34,486 nucleotides of DNA. It comes from an uncultured Ruminococcus sp. (GTDB lineage Bacteria > Bacillota > Clostridia > Oscillospirales > Ruminococcaceae). Position numbers and translations under genes: made by a program. Shown here in pieces: positions 8,739 to 18,316 of the stretch (the stretch's first letter is position 1; every line of letters starts with the position of its first letter). Below the pieces are notes generated by a model. That model was not told the origin of the DNA. It did not search any database and worked only from the letters and a program-made list of their open reading frames with translations. The stretch spans positions 1-34,486 of the forward strand of contig CAMWXM010000003.1 of NCBI GenBank assembly GCA_947178195.1. Direction: 5' to 3'.

Positions 8739-9417
8739 ACTCCAGCTCCGTTCTCAAAACATATCCGATACCACGCACAGTTTGAATCTTTAAATTACTG
8801 CCAACTGTTTTCAGCCGTCTGCGGACAAAATAAATATAGTTATCCAGATTGCCCTCTTCTATTTCATAGTCAACACCCCAGACTCTTGTAAGAATAGTAC
8901 CTCTTGGCAAGGTCTGATTGGGATTATTCAAAAACAAAAGCAACAAACTTCCCTCTTTCTGCGATAACGTACAGCTTCCAGTTTTTCCTTTCAGCTGGTT
9001 TTCTTCCTGATGATATATTACATCACCAACTTGTATCTGATTTTTTTGCTGTAATTTTGACGGACGACGAAGCAAGCACCGAATACGAGCAGATAATTCT
9101 TCGTATGCAAATGGTTTTACCAAATAATCATCTGCGCCGCTGTCAAGTCCGGTGATTTTATCGCCTAGTTCTCCCAATGCCGTCAGTAAAATTACAGGGG
9201 TATGATTACCAGAGCTTCGCATCTCACCCAGAATGGAAAGTCCATCCTTATGAGGCAGCATTCTGTCCAGCAATACTAAATCATAGGCATTCTGGCTGAG
9301 ATAATAATCAGCATCGTCACCGTCATAGCAAAGGTCTATATCATATCCTTCCTGTTCCAACCTGAATTGCAGCAGCATACATTGTTGTTTGTCATCTTCT
9401 ATAACTAAAATTCGCAA
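8728..9417 (-). CDS. OmpR/PhoB-family response regulator
   Basis: Receiver domain (LVIEDD, LVLLDRMLP, VKPFAYEEL) plus winged-helix C-terminus (DNYIYFVRRRLK, IQTVRGIGYVL). Confidence 0.96.
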   Translation of the reverse strand: MRILVIEDDKQQCMLLQFRLEQEGYDIDLCYDGDDADYYLSQNAYDLVLLDRMLPHKDGLSILGEMRSSGNHTPVILLTALGELGDKITGLDSGADDYLVKPFAYEELSARIRCLLRRPSKLQQKNQIQVGDVIYHQEENQLKGKTGSCTLSQKEGSLLLLFLNNPNQTLPRGTILTRVWGVDYEIEEGNLDNYIYFVRRRLKTVGSNLKIQTVRGIGYVLRTELEYVS

Positions 9418-9491
9418 AATACAGTTCCCCCTTTAGAGCCTGTTAAGTATCTTATCATTATTATAACATAAATGCATACTTTTTTCACGAA

Positions 9492-9547
9492 TTAGAGATA
9501 AATTAGATAAAATTTTAGAGAAAAAATAGAGATTCAGAGGATATTAT
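9492..9547 (+). promoter_or_regulatory. putative response-regulator operator: four ~11-bp phased direct repeats upstream of a -10
   Basis: TTAGAGA/TTAGATA/TTAGAGA/ATAGAGA starting at 9492, 9503, 9515, 9526; -10-like TATTAT at 9542-9547. Confidence 0.6.
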
Positions 9548-9573
9548 AAAATAGAAAAGGAGGTTTTCACATT

Positions 9574-11799
9574 ATGAAATATAAACTTACCGCATTCTTG
9601 TCCGCAGCCGCCTTGCTTCTTTCACTTCCCGGATGCATCCCAGTAAAAGAAAGCAGTTCTAAGGACATTCCTGTAACGCCTATATCTTCTGATGTTGGAA
9701 AATATGTTGAAGAAGAGGTTATTATACCAGTCGAAATTATGGAAAACAGTATGACTGAATTATTTTTATGCGATAATTCACCAGCATTCATCGAGATTGG
9801 ACATAACTATCTCTATCAGGAAAATGAAAGCCAAACCGCTTTTACTGCCAGTTCCCTGTCTTTTCCTGAAGGAGATATTTCAATTCATGCAGAAGCCGGA
9901 TTTACAAAAGAAACATCTTATCTGGTATATATAAACTATGAAAACTATGATTCAGCGCAGAACGGAGAGGCTTATGAAGAACTTTGCGGTTATAGAACGC
10001 CGGAGGGTACATGGAAGTCATTTTCTCTTGGTGACTCCAATGTCATGGAGATGGAATGTTCGCCGGACGGACGATTATTCGCAACCGGTTATGATTTAGA
10101 AAGTAATGCTTTGGTTTATGAGATAAATACTCATGATGAAACCATAACGCCAATATCTACGTTAGAAAACAGCAGTATTATATCTCTGGATATTGTTGGC
10201 GATTATGTAATATTTGTTTCCACATCTTTTGACGGAGATTCCATTTCTTTCTATAATTATAAAACTAATCAGTTAGAAGAAACACCGAAAGTTATAGAAC
10301 AGTTTGTGCAAGAGCAAAAATTTGCAGGAAAGTCAAACAGAGGCACGTCAAGTTTTGACATATGCGCCGGTGAAGAAGGCACAATGTACATTGCCTGTGA
10401 AAGCGGATTATACCGATATGTTTTAAATGGTAATCAAGTGGAACAGCTTATTGACGGAGTTACCTGCCATCTTGGCAATCCTGCATGGAAAGTGGATTCT
10501 ATTTTGCAGGAAAACAGTAACACCTTTTTCATCGCCTATACAAATGGCAGGATTATGCGGTATTATTATGACAAAAATGCTGGAAATTCTTATGATTCAG
10601 AGCTTAATGTTTTTAGTCTGACCGCCGATGAAACGGTTATGAACACCATTGCAGAGTACAACCTGCAATATCCAAATGTCAAAGTAAACTATACAACAGT
10701 CAGAAAAAATGATACTGACTATGAATCCGCTGTAGAACAACTTGAAACTATATTAAGCAGCGATAATCCACCTGATGTTATAGTAACAGATGATTTAGAG
10801 CTTTCACATATGATACAAGCCGGTTATTTTATGGATCTTTCTGAACAAGAAAAACTTATTTTACCTGAAAGCGGTGTATTGGAGAACATTGCCAAACCAA
10901 AACAAAATGGAAAATGGTATACTATTCCCTGTCGTTTTAAGCTGCCATATATTGCAGGAAACAAAAAGGAGCTGGATTCAATTTCTAATATCTCCGACTT
11001 TCTGCAATTATGTCAGGAAAAAAGTCATAAACGTTTTTTTGACGTTATAGGTGAGCATGAATATTTTAACTTCTTTTTTGATTATACACCAGAAGGATTA
11101 TTGCAAACACTTTTACCTCTTACTTGGAATTTATTCGTTACAGAAAACGCTATAGATATTGAAGCTGCAAAACAATTTTTAACAGACTGCAGGGAATATT
11201 ATGAAATAGTAATACAAAATCCTGGTACGTACTCAACAAAAGCCCACGGGCATTGTTATTTCTCTTTATCAGACAATGATCTTGTTGCTGGTACTGTATG
11301 TAGTTTGAATGACCTGCTTTGTCTGAATACCCTTTCTAAAGTTGACCCTTCCCGCATATATAGCATGGATAAGATGAATCAGAATTGCTATATACCATCT
11401 TGCAGTCTGAGCATTTCTGCCAATGCCCCAAATGAGGAAAACGCAATACGATTCTTAAATACAGCTGTTTCAGATGATGTGCAAAGTATAAAAAGCGAGG
11501 ACGGTTTACCTGTAAATATCTCTGTTATAGAACGTTTTTCAGAACGAAGATACGGTTCTTATTCCACAACAAATAATCATTTCTACTCCGAGACAACTAA
11601 ACGGTGGACCTTGATACAAAAGTTATCAGAAGCAGAATATAAGGATTTTTATGAAATGATAACAAAACTGAATACTCCGCTTTTGGATAACGGCGCTATT
11701 AAGGAAGCATTCCTTACCTATGGGGCAGATTATATTGTTAATAAAATAGTCACAGCTGAATCCGCCGTAGCTTCAATTGCAAAATCAACAGAGAAATAA
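9574..11799 (+). CDS. lipoprotein with N-terminal propeller-like region and C-terminal family-1 solute-binding-like domain
   Basis: Lipobox LPGC; C-terminal half resembles extracellular solute-binding proteins (NTIAEYNLQYPNVKVNY ... NPPDVIVTDD ... GYFMDLSEQ). Confidence 0.75.
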   Translation: MKYKLTAFLSAAALLLSLPGCIPVKESSSKDIPVTPISSDVGKYVEEEVIIPVEIMENSMTELFLCDNSPAFIEIGHNYLYQENESQTAFTASSLSFPEGDISIHAEAGFTKETSYLVYINYENYDSAQNGEAYEELCGYRTPEGTWKSFSLGDSNVMEMECSPDGRLFATGYDLESNALVYEINTHDETITPISTLENSSIISLDIVGDYVIFVSTSFDGDSISFYNYKTNQLEETPKVIEQFVQEQKFAGKSNRGTSSFDICAGEEGTMYIACESGLYRYVLNGNQVEQLIDGVTCHLGNPAWKVDSILQENSNTFFIAYTNGRIMRYYYDKNAGNSYDSELNVFSLTADETVMNTIAEYNLQYPNVKVNYTTVRKNDTDYESAVEQLETILSSDNPPDVIVTDDLELSHMIQAGYFMDLSEQEKLILPESGVLENIAKPKQNGKWYTIPCRFKLPYIAGNKKELDSISNISDFLQLCQEKSHKRFFDVIGEHEYFNFFFDYTPEGLLQTLLPLTWNLFVTENAIDIEAAKQFLTDCREYYEIVIQNPGTYSTKAHGHCYFSLSDNDLVAGTVCSLNDLLCLNTLSKVDPSRIYSMDKMNQNCYIPSCSLSISANAPNEENAIRFLNTAVSDDVQSIKSEDGLPVNISVIERFSERRYGSYSTTNNHFYSETTKRWTLIQKLSEAEYKDFYEMITKLNTPLLDNGAIKEAFLTYGADYIVNKIVTAESAVASIAKSTEK

Positions 11800-11811
11800 T
11801 GGAGGCTATAT

Positions 11812-12780
11812 ATGAAAAAAATTCTTTCTATAAGCTTGTTTACTGTGCTGCTTTGTTTTTTCTTATGTAATTGCAGCAGCACAAATCAAGGTATAAAAGT
11901 GCTTACAAATCACATGACAGAAACTGAAAAAGAAAGTATTTCCGTAGACCCGCTTTCTTTGCTGGATAAAACTTATAGTTACCCATGGGAATTTGACAGA
12001 GCTGCAACAGAAGAGATTCGGGATTATGTAAGTGAGATTTCTATTTATGACGAAGAATTAGACACAACTTTTATTATTCATGTGACAGTTCCACCCAACT
12101 ACAAAGAGGGGAAAAGTTATCCGGCATTTGTTATGACAGACGGCGTCTGGAGATTCGGCAATCATCCGGCCTTGTGGAATATGATGAAAGACGGAACAGC
12201 AGAAGATGTTTTGCTGGTAAGTGTGGGATACGATTTTTCCATAGACGGTACGGGTGATTTCCGAAGCAAATTGTTATATGAAACGAAAGAGGAATTTCTG
12301 AATTTTCTCACGAACAATCTGATGCCTTATCTCAACGAAACATATTCCATTGATTTCTCACGTTCTGGAATCTATGGGCATTCCGCCGGAGGTGCGTTTA
12401 CACATTATGCAGTGTGCCACTCAGACCTCTATGAAAATCAGCCGTTTCACTATTATATAATTGGCAGTCCCGGATTCTGGTCTCCGAATTTCCTTCCGTT
12501 TCAAAAGGAAATTGGTGATTTTCAAAAAGAATATGGCTATTTTGACCGCTGCAAAAAATCTGACAAGGAACTTTATATTTGTGCCGGAAAGGATGAAGAT
12601 CCGGACTATGAAGAATACTACGGCGAAAATGATACAACTTTGGAAGGAGTAGAACATCTTGTAGAACGGCTGGATAGTTATGGCTTTGATAACTATACGT
12701 ATGAACTTTATGATTCTCATCATTATCAGTACATTCCTGAAATGTTCGAGCGTTTCTTTCAATTGTATTATCATAAATAA
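11812..12780 (+). CDS. lipoprotein alpha/beta hydrolase, putative esterase (enterochelin esterase-like, PF00756-type)
   Basis: Signal peptide with NC lipobox-like site; GHSAGG nucleophile elbow; YPAFVMTDG motif; C-terminal SHHYQY. Confidence 0.8.
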   Translation: MKKILSISLFTVLLCFFLCNCSSTNQGIKVLTNHMTETEKESISVDPLSLLDKTYSYPWEFDRAATEEIRDYVSEISIYDEELDTTFIIHVTVPPNYKEGKSYPAFVMTDGVWRFGNHPALWNMMKDGTAEDVLLVSVGYDFSIDGTGDFRSKLLYETKEEFLNFLTNNLMPYLNETYSIDFSRSGIYGHSAGGAFTHYAVCHSDLYENQPFHYYIIGSPGFWSPNFLPFQKEIGDFQKEYGYFDRCKKSDKELYICAGKDEDPDYEEYYGENDTTLEGVEHLVERLDSYGFDNYTYELYDSHHYQYIPEMFERFFQLYYHK

Positions 12781-12910
12781 CCTTGCGAATTGAACGTTTT
12801 ACTTTTTAAGTAAATAGACTATAATAAAAACTTCAAGGCACTTCAAAAAAACTCTATACAAAAGAGCAAAAATATGATAAAATAGTAATAAATTATCAGA
12901 TGAACAACGT

Positions 12911-12959
12911 CACATCTAAAAAACTATGTCGTTTAGATGTGTCCTTAAAATTTTTTTTT
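12911..12959 (+). terminator. hairpin followed by T-rich tract, between esterase and ECF sigma genes
   Basis: CACATCTAAA (12911-12920) / TTTAGATGTG (12932-12941), then TTAAAATTTTTTTTT. Confidence 0.5.
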
Positions 12960-13044
12960 GAAATTTTTTTATAAAAATGAGATTTTTTTTAATCCTGATT
13001 CGTTTTATAAGTGAGGCGCCAAAAATGAAAGGAGGTTTTTCAAA

Positions 13045-13566
13045 TTGGATAAGGAAGAATTTATAAAAAAGCTTTTGGAATATAAGGATACGGTATTTCG
13101 TGTTGCGTTATCTTATACCAAAAATTTAAGCGATGCAGAAGATATTTCTCAGGAGGTTTTTCTAAAGCTTTACTCATTAAAAAGCATACCCGAAAATCCC
13201 GAGCAGCTCAAAGCATGGCTTATAAGAGTAACCATAAACAAATCAAAAGACCTTTTGAAATCAAATTGGTTTTCAAAACGTTCGGACGAAACCAATATTG
13301 CACAGCAATTTAGCATGAATGAATCACAGTCGGAAATCCTTGAAACTGTTTTATCACTGCCCGAAAAATATAAAATAGTTATACATCTTTACTACTATGA
13401 AGGCTATTCCATAAATGAAATATCTGAAATTACAGGCGTAAAAATATCTACATTACAAAGCCGACTCCAACGTGGACGGAAATTACTTAAAAAGAAATTA
13501 AAGGAGGAGGAAATATATGAACAAGAATTTATACAATGCAGCTATGGACAAAATTACCATGAGTGA
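13045..13566 (+). CDS. ECF-type RNA polymerase sigma factor
   Basis: Sigma70 region 2 (YTKNLSDAEDISQEVFLKLY) and region 4 (YYYEGYSINEISEITGVKISTLQSRLQRGRKLL); TTG start with SD AAAGGAGG. Confidence 0.95.
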   Translation: MDKEEFIKKLLEYKDTVFRVALSYTKNLSDAEDISQEVFLKLYSLKSIPENPEQLKAWLIRVTINKSKDLLKSNWFSKRSDETNIAQQFSMNESQSEILETVLSLPEKYKIVIHLYYYEGYSINEISEITGVKISTLQSRLQRGRKLLKKKLKEEEIYEQEFIQCSYGQNYHE

Positions 13567-14557
13567 TGAATGCCTTGGCGAAATACTCGATAACATTGAT
13601 GAGATTCAGCCGGAGCTGACAACTAAACAGCATAAAAAGGTAAGATATATCCGGATTATCACGGCTCTTGCAGTATTTATTTTCGGCTCTGTCACTGTTG
13701 CAGCTGAAACAGGCAGCCTTGAATGGATTAAAAATATTTTTGCTAAGGAAGTTACTGTTACTAATGTTTATGATATGGTAACGGAAATCGAAAACTTCCG
13801 GTGCGAAAGCGATATGGGCGTAGAACTCTCTCCGGTAGGCATACTTTGTGATGAACAGGACTTTTATGCTGTTTTTCATGCTGACAAATTTCCAAAAAAT
13901 CTTAATAAGGAATATATAGGATATTTGATAGAAGATGGCGGTAAGTATGCAGAAGAATACGGTGGACTCAGTTATTCGTATACCAGTGATTTTGACGCTG
14001 AAAAAAACTATATCATTTTAAAGCTCAATATGGCGCAAAGAATTTTTAAAGACGGAGAAAATATTACACTGCGTGTAAACTATGATGAACATGAATACAA
14101 CCCTTCTAAAGCACCAGAACATCGGGACCATATAATACTGAGCGATTTAGCAAGATTAAGCTTTACTCTTCGTTTGGGCAAATTTGATTCTCTTAATATA
14201 AATTACAAGGAGTATATGCCAGAATTTATACCTAAGCGCGATTATACTTTCTTGTTTGATGAAATCAATATAACGCCGTTTTCATTGACGACTATCGGAA
14301 GAATGAATTTCTATGCTGACGCATTGTTAAACGATGGTTACAGAATAGTTATGACCGATGGAACGGAGCTTTTGTCAAAAGACTGGTCGTCCAGTTCGCA
14401 CGGTTTGTCCGATTCGTACAGTTACAGTACGTCCAGTTCGTCTAGTGGAACAAATGCTGGTATTGTATATGATACCTCATGGGTATTTGATGAACCTATC
14501 GACCCGAATAATGTAGCTGAGCTTTATCTTGGCAAAATGCTTATCTACCGCAAATAA
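13517..14557 (+). CDS. membrane anti-sigma-factor-like protein (DUF4179-type)
   Basis: Overlaps the ECF gene by 50 nt; single TM segment (IITALAVFIFGSVTVAAETG) and large extracytoplasmic domain. Confidence 0.7.
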   Translation: MNKNLYNAAMDKITMSDECLGEILDNIDEIQPELTTKQHKKVRYIRIITALAVFIFGSVTVAAETGSLEWIKNIFAKEVTVTNVYDMVTEIENFRCESDMGVELSPVGILCDEQDFYAVFHADKFPKNLNKEYIGYLIEDGGKYAEEYGGLSYSYTSDFDAEKNYIILKLNMAQRIFKDGENITLRVNYDEHEYNPSKAPEHRDHIILSDLARLSFTLRLGKFDSLNINYKEYMPEFIPKRDYTFLFDEINITPFSLTTIGRMNFYADALLNDGYRIVMTDGTELLSKDWSSSSHGLSDSYSYSTSSSSSGTNAGIVYDTSWVFDEPIDPNNVAELYLGKMLIYRK

Positions 14558-14611
14558 TTTAAAACTCAACAGCTGAAGCTTCAATAACTCAAAACTCCAT
14601 AACATCATGTA

Positions 14612-14644
14612 AGACCGGTGCATTTTAAATGTGCCGGTCTTTTT
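14612..14644 (+). terminator. Rho-independent terminator after the ECF operon
   Basis: AGACCGGTGCAT...ATGTGCCGGTCT followed by TTTTT. Confidence 0.85.
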
Positions 14645-14738
14645 CTGTAAAAAAATACTTTTCACAATTGAATATTTATGTTATAATAAATCTGTCAGTA
14701 AGTCTGATAGGTTTATTTAAAAGGGTGATAGTGATAAA

Positions 14739-15464
14739 ATGAATAATTTAAAAGAATTTATAAGCAGTAGCAAAAATATTGTATTTTTCGGAGGTGCAGG
14801 AGTTTCCACAGAAAGCGGGATTCCCGACTTCAGAAGTGTTGATGGACTTTACAATCAAAAATACAAATTTCCGCCGGAAACGATTTTAAGTCATGATTTT
14901 TTTAAAAATAATACGGCGGATTTTTATGAATTTTACCGTGACAAAATGCTTTGCCTTGATGCAAAGCCTAATATAACACATATTACACTGGCAAAGCTTG
15001 AAGAAAACGGAAGGCTTAAAGCGGTCATAACCCAGAATATTGACGGTCTGCATCAGGCGGCAGGAAGCAAATCGGTATATGAGCTTCATGGAAGCGTACA
15101 CCGTAATTATTGTATGGAATGCGGAAGCTTTTATGATGCGGAATTTATTTTAAACAGCAGCGGAATACCACTATGCAATTGCGGAGGAATCATAAAACCG
15201 GACGTGGTTTTATATCAGGAGGGTCTTGATAATAACACCATAAACGGTGCGGTCATGGCTATAGAAAATGCTGACCTGATAATTGTCGGCGGAACTTCTC
15301 TTAATGTTTACCCTGCGGCAGGACTTTTACAGTACCGCAGCAGAGATTGCAAAGTAGTCCTTATCAATAAAACGGTCACATCGGCAGATTCTTACTGCGA
15401 CCTTGCGATACATGATAGTCTTGGAAAGGTTTTTGCAGAATTGGGAGAGGTTGAAAATATATGA
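14739..15464 (+). CDS. NAD-dependent protein deacylase, Sir2 family
   Basis: [31 protein letters not shown], zinc-binding CMEC...[18 protein letters not shown]. Confidence 0.96.
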   Translation: MNNLKEFISSSKNIVFFGGAGVSTESGIPDFRSVDGLYNQKYKFPPETILSHDFFKNNTADFYEFYRDKMLCLDAKPNITHITLAKLEENGRLKAVITQNIDGLHQAAGSKSVYELHGSVHRNYCMECGSFYDAEFILNSSGIPLCNCGGIIKPDVVLYQEGLDNNTINGAVMAIENADLIIVGGTSLNVYPAAGLLQYRSRDCKVVLINKTVTSADSYCDLAIHDSLGKVFAELGEVENI

Positions 15465-15898
15465 AAGCAGTGTTACAGAGAGTTACTCATGCGTCAGTAA
15501 AGGTCGACGGTGAGACAAAAGGAAATATCGGACAGGGACTGTTGATTTTTCTGGGAGTGGGACAGGAGGACTGTGAAGAAAATGCTGAAAGACTTGCCCA
15601 GAAAATTTCAAGGCTGCGTATTTTTTCCGATGAAAATGATAAAATAAATCTTTCAGTGAACGATGTAAACGGTGCGGTTCTTGTTATATCCCAGTTTACC
15701 CTTTATGCGGATTGCCGAAAGGGAAATCGTCCCAATTTCATGAATGCAGGAAAGCCTGACGAGGCGGAACGGCTTTATGAATATTTTGTACAGCAGTGTA
15801 AAAAGCTTATTCCTGTTGTTGAAAAGGGTGTGTTCGGCGCAGATATGAAAGTAGAGCTTTTAAACGATGGGCCTTTTACAATATTGCTTGAGGATTGA
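15461..15898 (+). CDS. dtd: D-aminoacyl-tRNA deacylase
   Basis: [18 protein letters not shown] start, [31 protein letters not shown]-terminus. Confidence 0.97.
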   Translation: MKAVLQRVTHASVKVDGETKGNIGQGLLIFLGVGQEDCEENAERLAQKISRLRIFSDENDKINLSVNDVNGAVLVISQFTLYADCRKGNRPNFMNAGKPDEAERLYEYFVQQCKKLIPVVEKGVFGADMKVELLNDGPFTILLED

Positions 15899-15935
15899 TG
15901 AAATGGCGAATTACTTACATTATTATTGTTAATAA

Positions 15936-15971
15936 TTTGAAATAGTTAAGCTTGACAATAAAAAGAAATAA
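15936..15971 (+). pseudogene. frameshifted tail of a Hol_Tox-like type I toxin
   Basis: Hydrophobic ITYIIIV in one frame then FEIVKLDNKKK* in another, stop abutting the terminator hairpin; no intact ORF or start. Confidence 0.4.
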
Positions 15972-16050
15972 CCGCCCTCCCTTCCAAAGTTGGCGGTTAT
16001 TTTAACTTAAAACTTTCAGGTAAAACCGCTTATCGCAGTTACCCTTTTTA
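15955..16050 (-). ncRNA. putative small antisense RNA (RNA antitoxin type)
   Basis: Consensus minus-strand promoter TTGACA-16-TATAAT just upstream; 5' stem-loop GGTAACTGCGATAAGCGGTTTTACC; 3' hairpin AAATAACCGCC...GGCGGTTATTTCTTTTT. Confidence 0.65.
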
Positions 16051-16056
16051 CTTATT

Positions 16057-16084
16057 ATTATACTACAAGTTTATAATATGTCAA
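16057..16084 (-). promoter_or_regulatory. consensus sigma-A promoter for the small RNA
   Basis: -35 TTGACA at 16079-16084, 16-nt spacer, -10 TATAAT at 16057-16062 (minus strand). Confidence 0.8.
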
Positions 16085-16131
16085 GTGATTTTTTTGTAAT
16101 GCTTTAAGTCACTTTTTTCAAAAATTAATGC

Positions 16132-16160
16132 TGGACAAATTGGAATAAATATTGTATAAT
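16132..16160 (+). promoter_or_regulatory. metG promoter
   Basis: TGGACA (16132-16137), 17-nt spacer, TATAAT (16155-16160). Confidence 0.7.
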
Positions 16161-16224
16161 TAAAGAATAGAATTTTAAGAACCTGTTTTTAAACAAATGA
16201 CCGGTTCATATGGGAGGAACATAT

Positions 16225-18165
16225 ATGTCAAAAAAACCGTTTTACATTACGACCCCGATATATTACCCATCGGGGAATCCGCATATAGGACACTGTTATA
16301 CTACGGCTGCATGCGATTCTATTGCTCGCTACAGACGAATGCAGGGATACGATGTAATGTTTTTGACAGGTACTGACGAGCACGGTCAGAAAATAGAGCA
16401 GAAGGCTACCGAAGCCGGCGTTACACCAAAGGAATATGTTGACAGGATAGTTGAAAAATTTAAAAAGCTCTGGAGCTATATGAATATCAGCTATGACAGA
16501 TATATAAGGACGACAGACGATTATCATGTTGAGACTGTTCAAAAAATCTTCAAGGCTCTTTATGATAAGGGTTACATTTACAAGGGCGAGTATTCCGGAA
16601 AATACTGCACTCCATGTGAGAGCTTCTGGACGGATTCACAGCTTGTAGACGGAAAGTGTCCGGACTGCGGCAGAGAAGTTATTGAAGCTAAGGAGGAAGC
16701 ATATTTCTTTAAAATGTCCCCATTTGCTGAAAGAATAGAAAAGCTTTTGACCGAAACAGATTATCTCCAGCCGAAAACGAGAGCTGTAGAGCTTGTTAAT
16801 AATTTTATAAAACCGGGGCTTGAGGATCTCTGCGTCTCAAGAACAAGCTTTAAATGGGGCATTCCCGTTACGTTTGATACAAATCATGTGGTTTATGTCT
16901 GGATAGACGCACTTTCAAACTATATATCGGCGCTTGGATATGAGAACGGAGCTTATAATGAATTTGAAAAATTTTGGCCTGCTGATATTCACATGGTAGC
17001 TAAGGATATTATGCGTTTTCATGCTATCATATGGCCAGCTATGCTTATGGCTCTGGACATAGAGCTTCCTAAGCATCTTGCGGTTCATGGCTGGATAACC
17101 TTTAACGGACAGAAAATGAGCAAGTCGCTGGGAAATGTTGTAGACCCGTTTATATTGGGAGAAAGATACGGCGCAGATGCTATCCGTTATCACATACTCA
17201 GGGAAATGGCGCTAGGTTCTGACAGCTCATTCTCAAATGAGATCATGATAAACAGAATAAACTCCGATCTTGCAAACGGTTTTGGAAATCTTGTTTCAAG
17301 AACGGTGGCTATGGTTGAAAAATATTTCGGCGGAACTCTTCCTTCTGAAAAGCAGGCAGGCGAATTCGATGACGAGCTTATTGCCGAATGCCAGGCTTTG
17401 CGCATTAAGATAGATGATTATATGAATAAAACTCAGCTTCAGAATGCCCTTGCGGAAATTTTCAAGGTGATATCCCGTGCAAATAAATATATTGATGAAA
17501 CAGCTCCTTGGGTTCTTGCCAAGGATGAAGCGAATAAACCGAGACTTGCGGCAGTGCTTTATAATTTATTGGAATCCATAAGGATCACATCAACTCTTTT
17601 AAGTCCGTTTATGCCTATGACAATGCCGAAGGTATGGGAGCAGATAGGAGCGTCTGAAGAAGCTGTTACCTATGAAAACACAGGAAAATTCGGCGTATTG
17701 AGTGAAAATGTAACCGTGAAAAAAGGAGAAGTTCTTTTCCCGAGAATCGACGTTGAAAAGGAAATCGAAGAATTGAACGGTATCATTGAAAAACAGATGG
17801 CAGAGGCAGAAGGCTCAAAGAAAAAAATCGAACTTGCGCCTGAAATAACCATAGATGAATTTTTTAAAACCGAGCTTCGTGCCGCTAAAGTTAAAGCATG
17901 TGAAAAAGTCAAGAAATCCAAAAAGCTGCTGAAGCTTCAGCTTGATGACGGAATGGGCGGTAGACAGGTGGTATCCGGTATAGCTCAGTTCTATGAACCG
18001 GAAGAGCTTGTGGGTAAAACCGTTATGGTGGTTGCAAATTTAAAGCCGGTAAAGCTTTGCGGTGAAGAAAGCTGCGGTATGATATGCGCATGCGATATGC
18101 CCGATGGAAGCGCTAAGGTGGTATTTTTAGACGACGATACAGAGCCGGGAACTAAAATAAGATAA
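16225..18165 (+). CDS. metG: methionyl-tRNA synthetase with C-terminal tRNA-binding domain
   Basis: ITTPIYYPSGNPHIGHCYTT, KMSKSLGN; C-terminal EMAP/Trbp-like domain. Start at 16225 fits SD GGGAGG. Confidence 0.98.
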   Translation: MSKKPFYITTPIYYPSGNPHIGHCYTTAACDSIARYRRMQGYDVMFLTGTDEHGQKIEQKATEAGVTPKEYVDRIVEKFKKLWSYMNISYDRYIRTTDDYHVETVQKIFKALYDKGYIYKGEYSGKYCTPCESFWTDSQLVDGKCPDCGREVIEAKEEAYFFKMSPFAERIEKLLTETDYLQPKTRAVELVNNFIKPGLEDLCVSRTSFKWGIPVTFDTNHVVYVWIDALSNYISALGYENGAYNEFEKFWPADIHMVAKDIMRFHAIIWPAMLMALDIELPKHLAVHGWITFNGQKMSKSLGNVVDPFILGERYGADAIRYHILREMALGSDSSFSNEIMINRINSDLANGFGNLVSRTVAMVEKYFGGTLPSEKQAGEFDDELIAECQALRIKIDDYMNKTQLQNALAEIFKVISRANKYIDETAPWVLAKDEANKPRLAAVLYNLLESIRITSTLLSPFMPMTMPKVWEQIGASEEAVTYENTGKFGVLSENVTVKKGEVLFPRIDVEKEIEELNGIIEKQMAEAEGSKKKIELAPEITIDEFFKTELRAAKVKACEKVKKSKKLLKLQLDDGMGGRQVVSGIAQFYEPEELVGKTVMVVANLKPVKLCGEESCGMICACDMPDGSAKVVFLDDDTEPGTKIR

Positions 18166-18176
18166 AATAATGACAG

Positions 18177-18204
18177 CGCCGCACAATTTTTTGTGCGGCG
18201 TTTT
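18177..18204 (+). terminator. metG terminator
   Basis: CGCCGCACAA-TTTT-TTGTGCGGCG followed by TTTT. Confidence 0.9.
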
Positions 18205-18316
18205 CCGGTTTAACAGAATTTTTGGTAATTTTCCCTATTAAGCGATTGCAAGGTTGATTATGATTGAAAATTACTTACACAATTTTTTCATAAACCTGAA
18301 TTTTTTCAAAAAGGAC

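Noticed and set aside
12398-12774. Overlapping ORFs on both strands within the esterase gene
   Set aside because: Embedded in a coherent alpha/beta hydrolase ORF; no independent evidence
14380-14455. Ser-rich stretch with repeated CGTCCAGTTCG in the anti-sigma-like protein
   Set aside because: Low-complexity linker; only two short repeat copies
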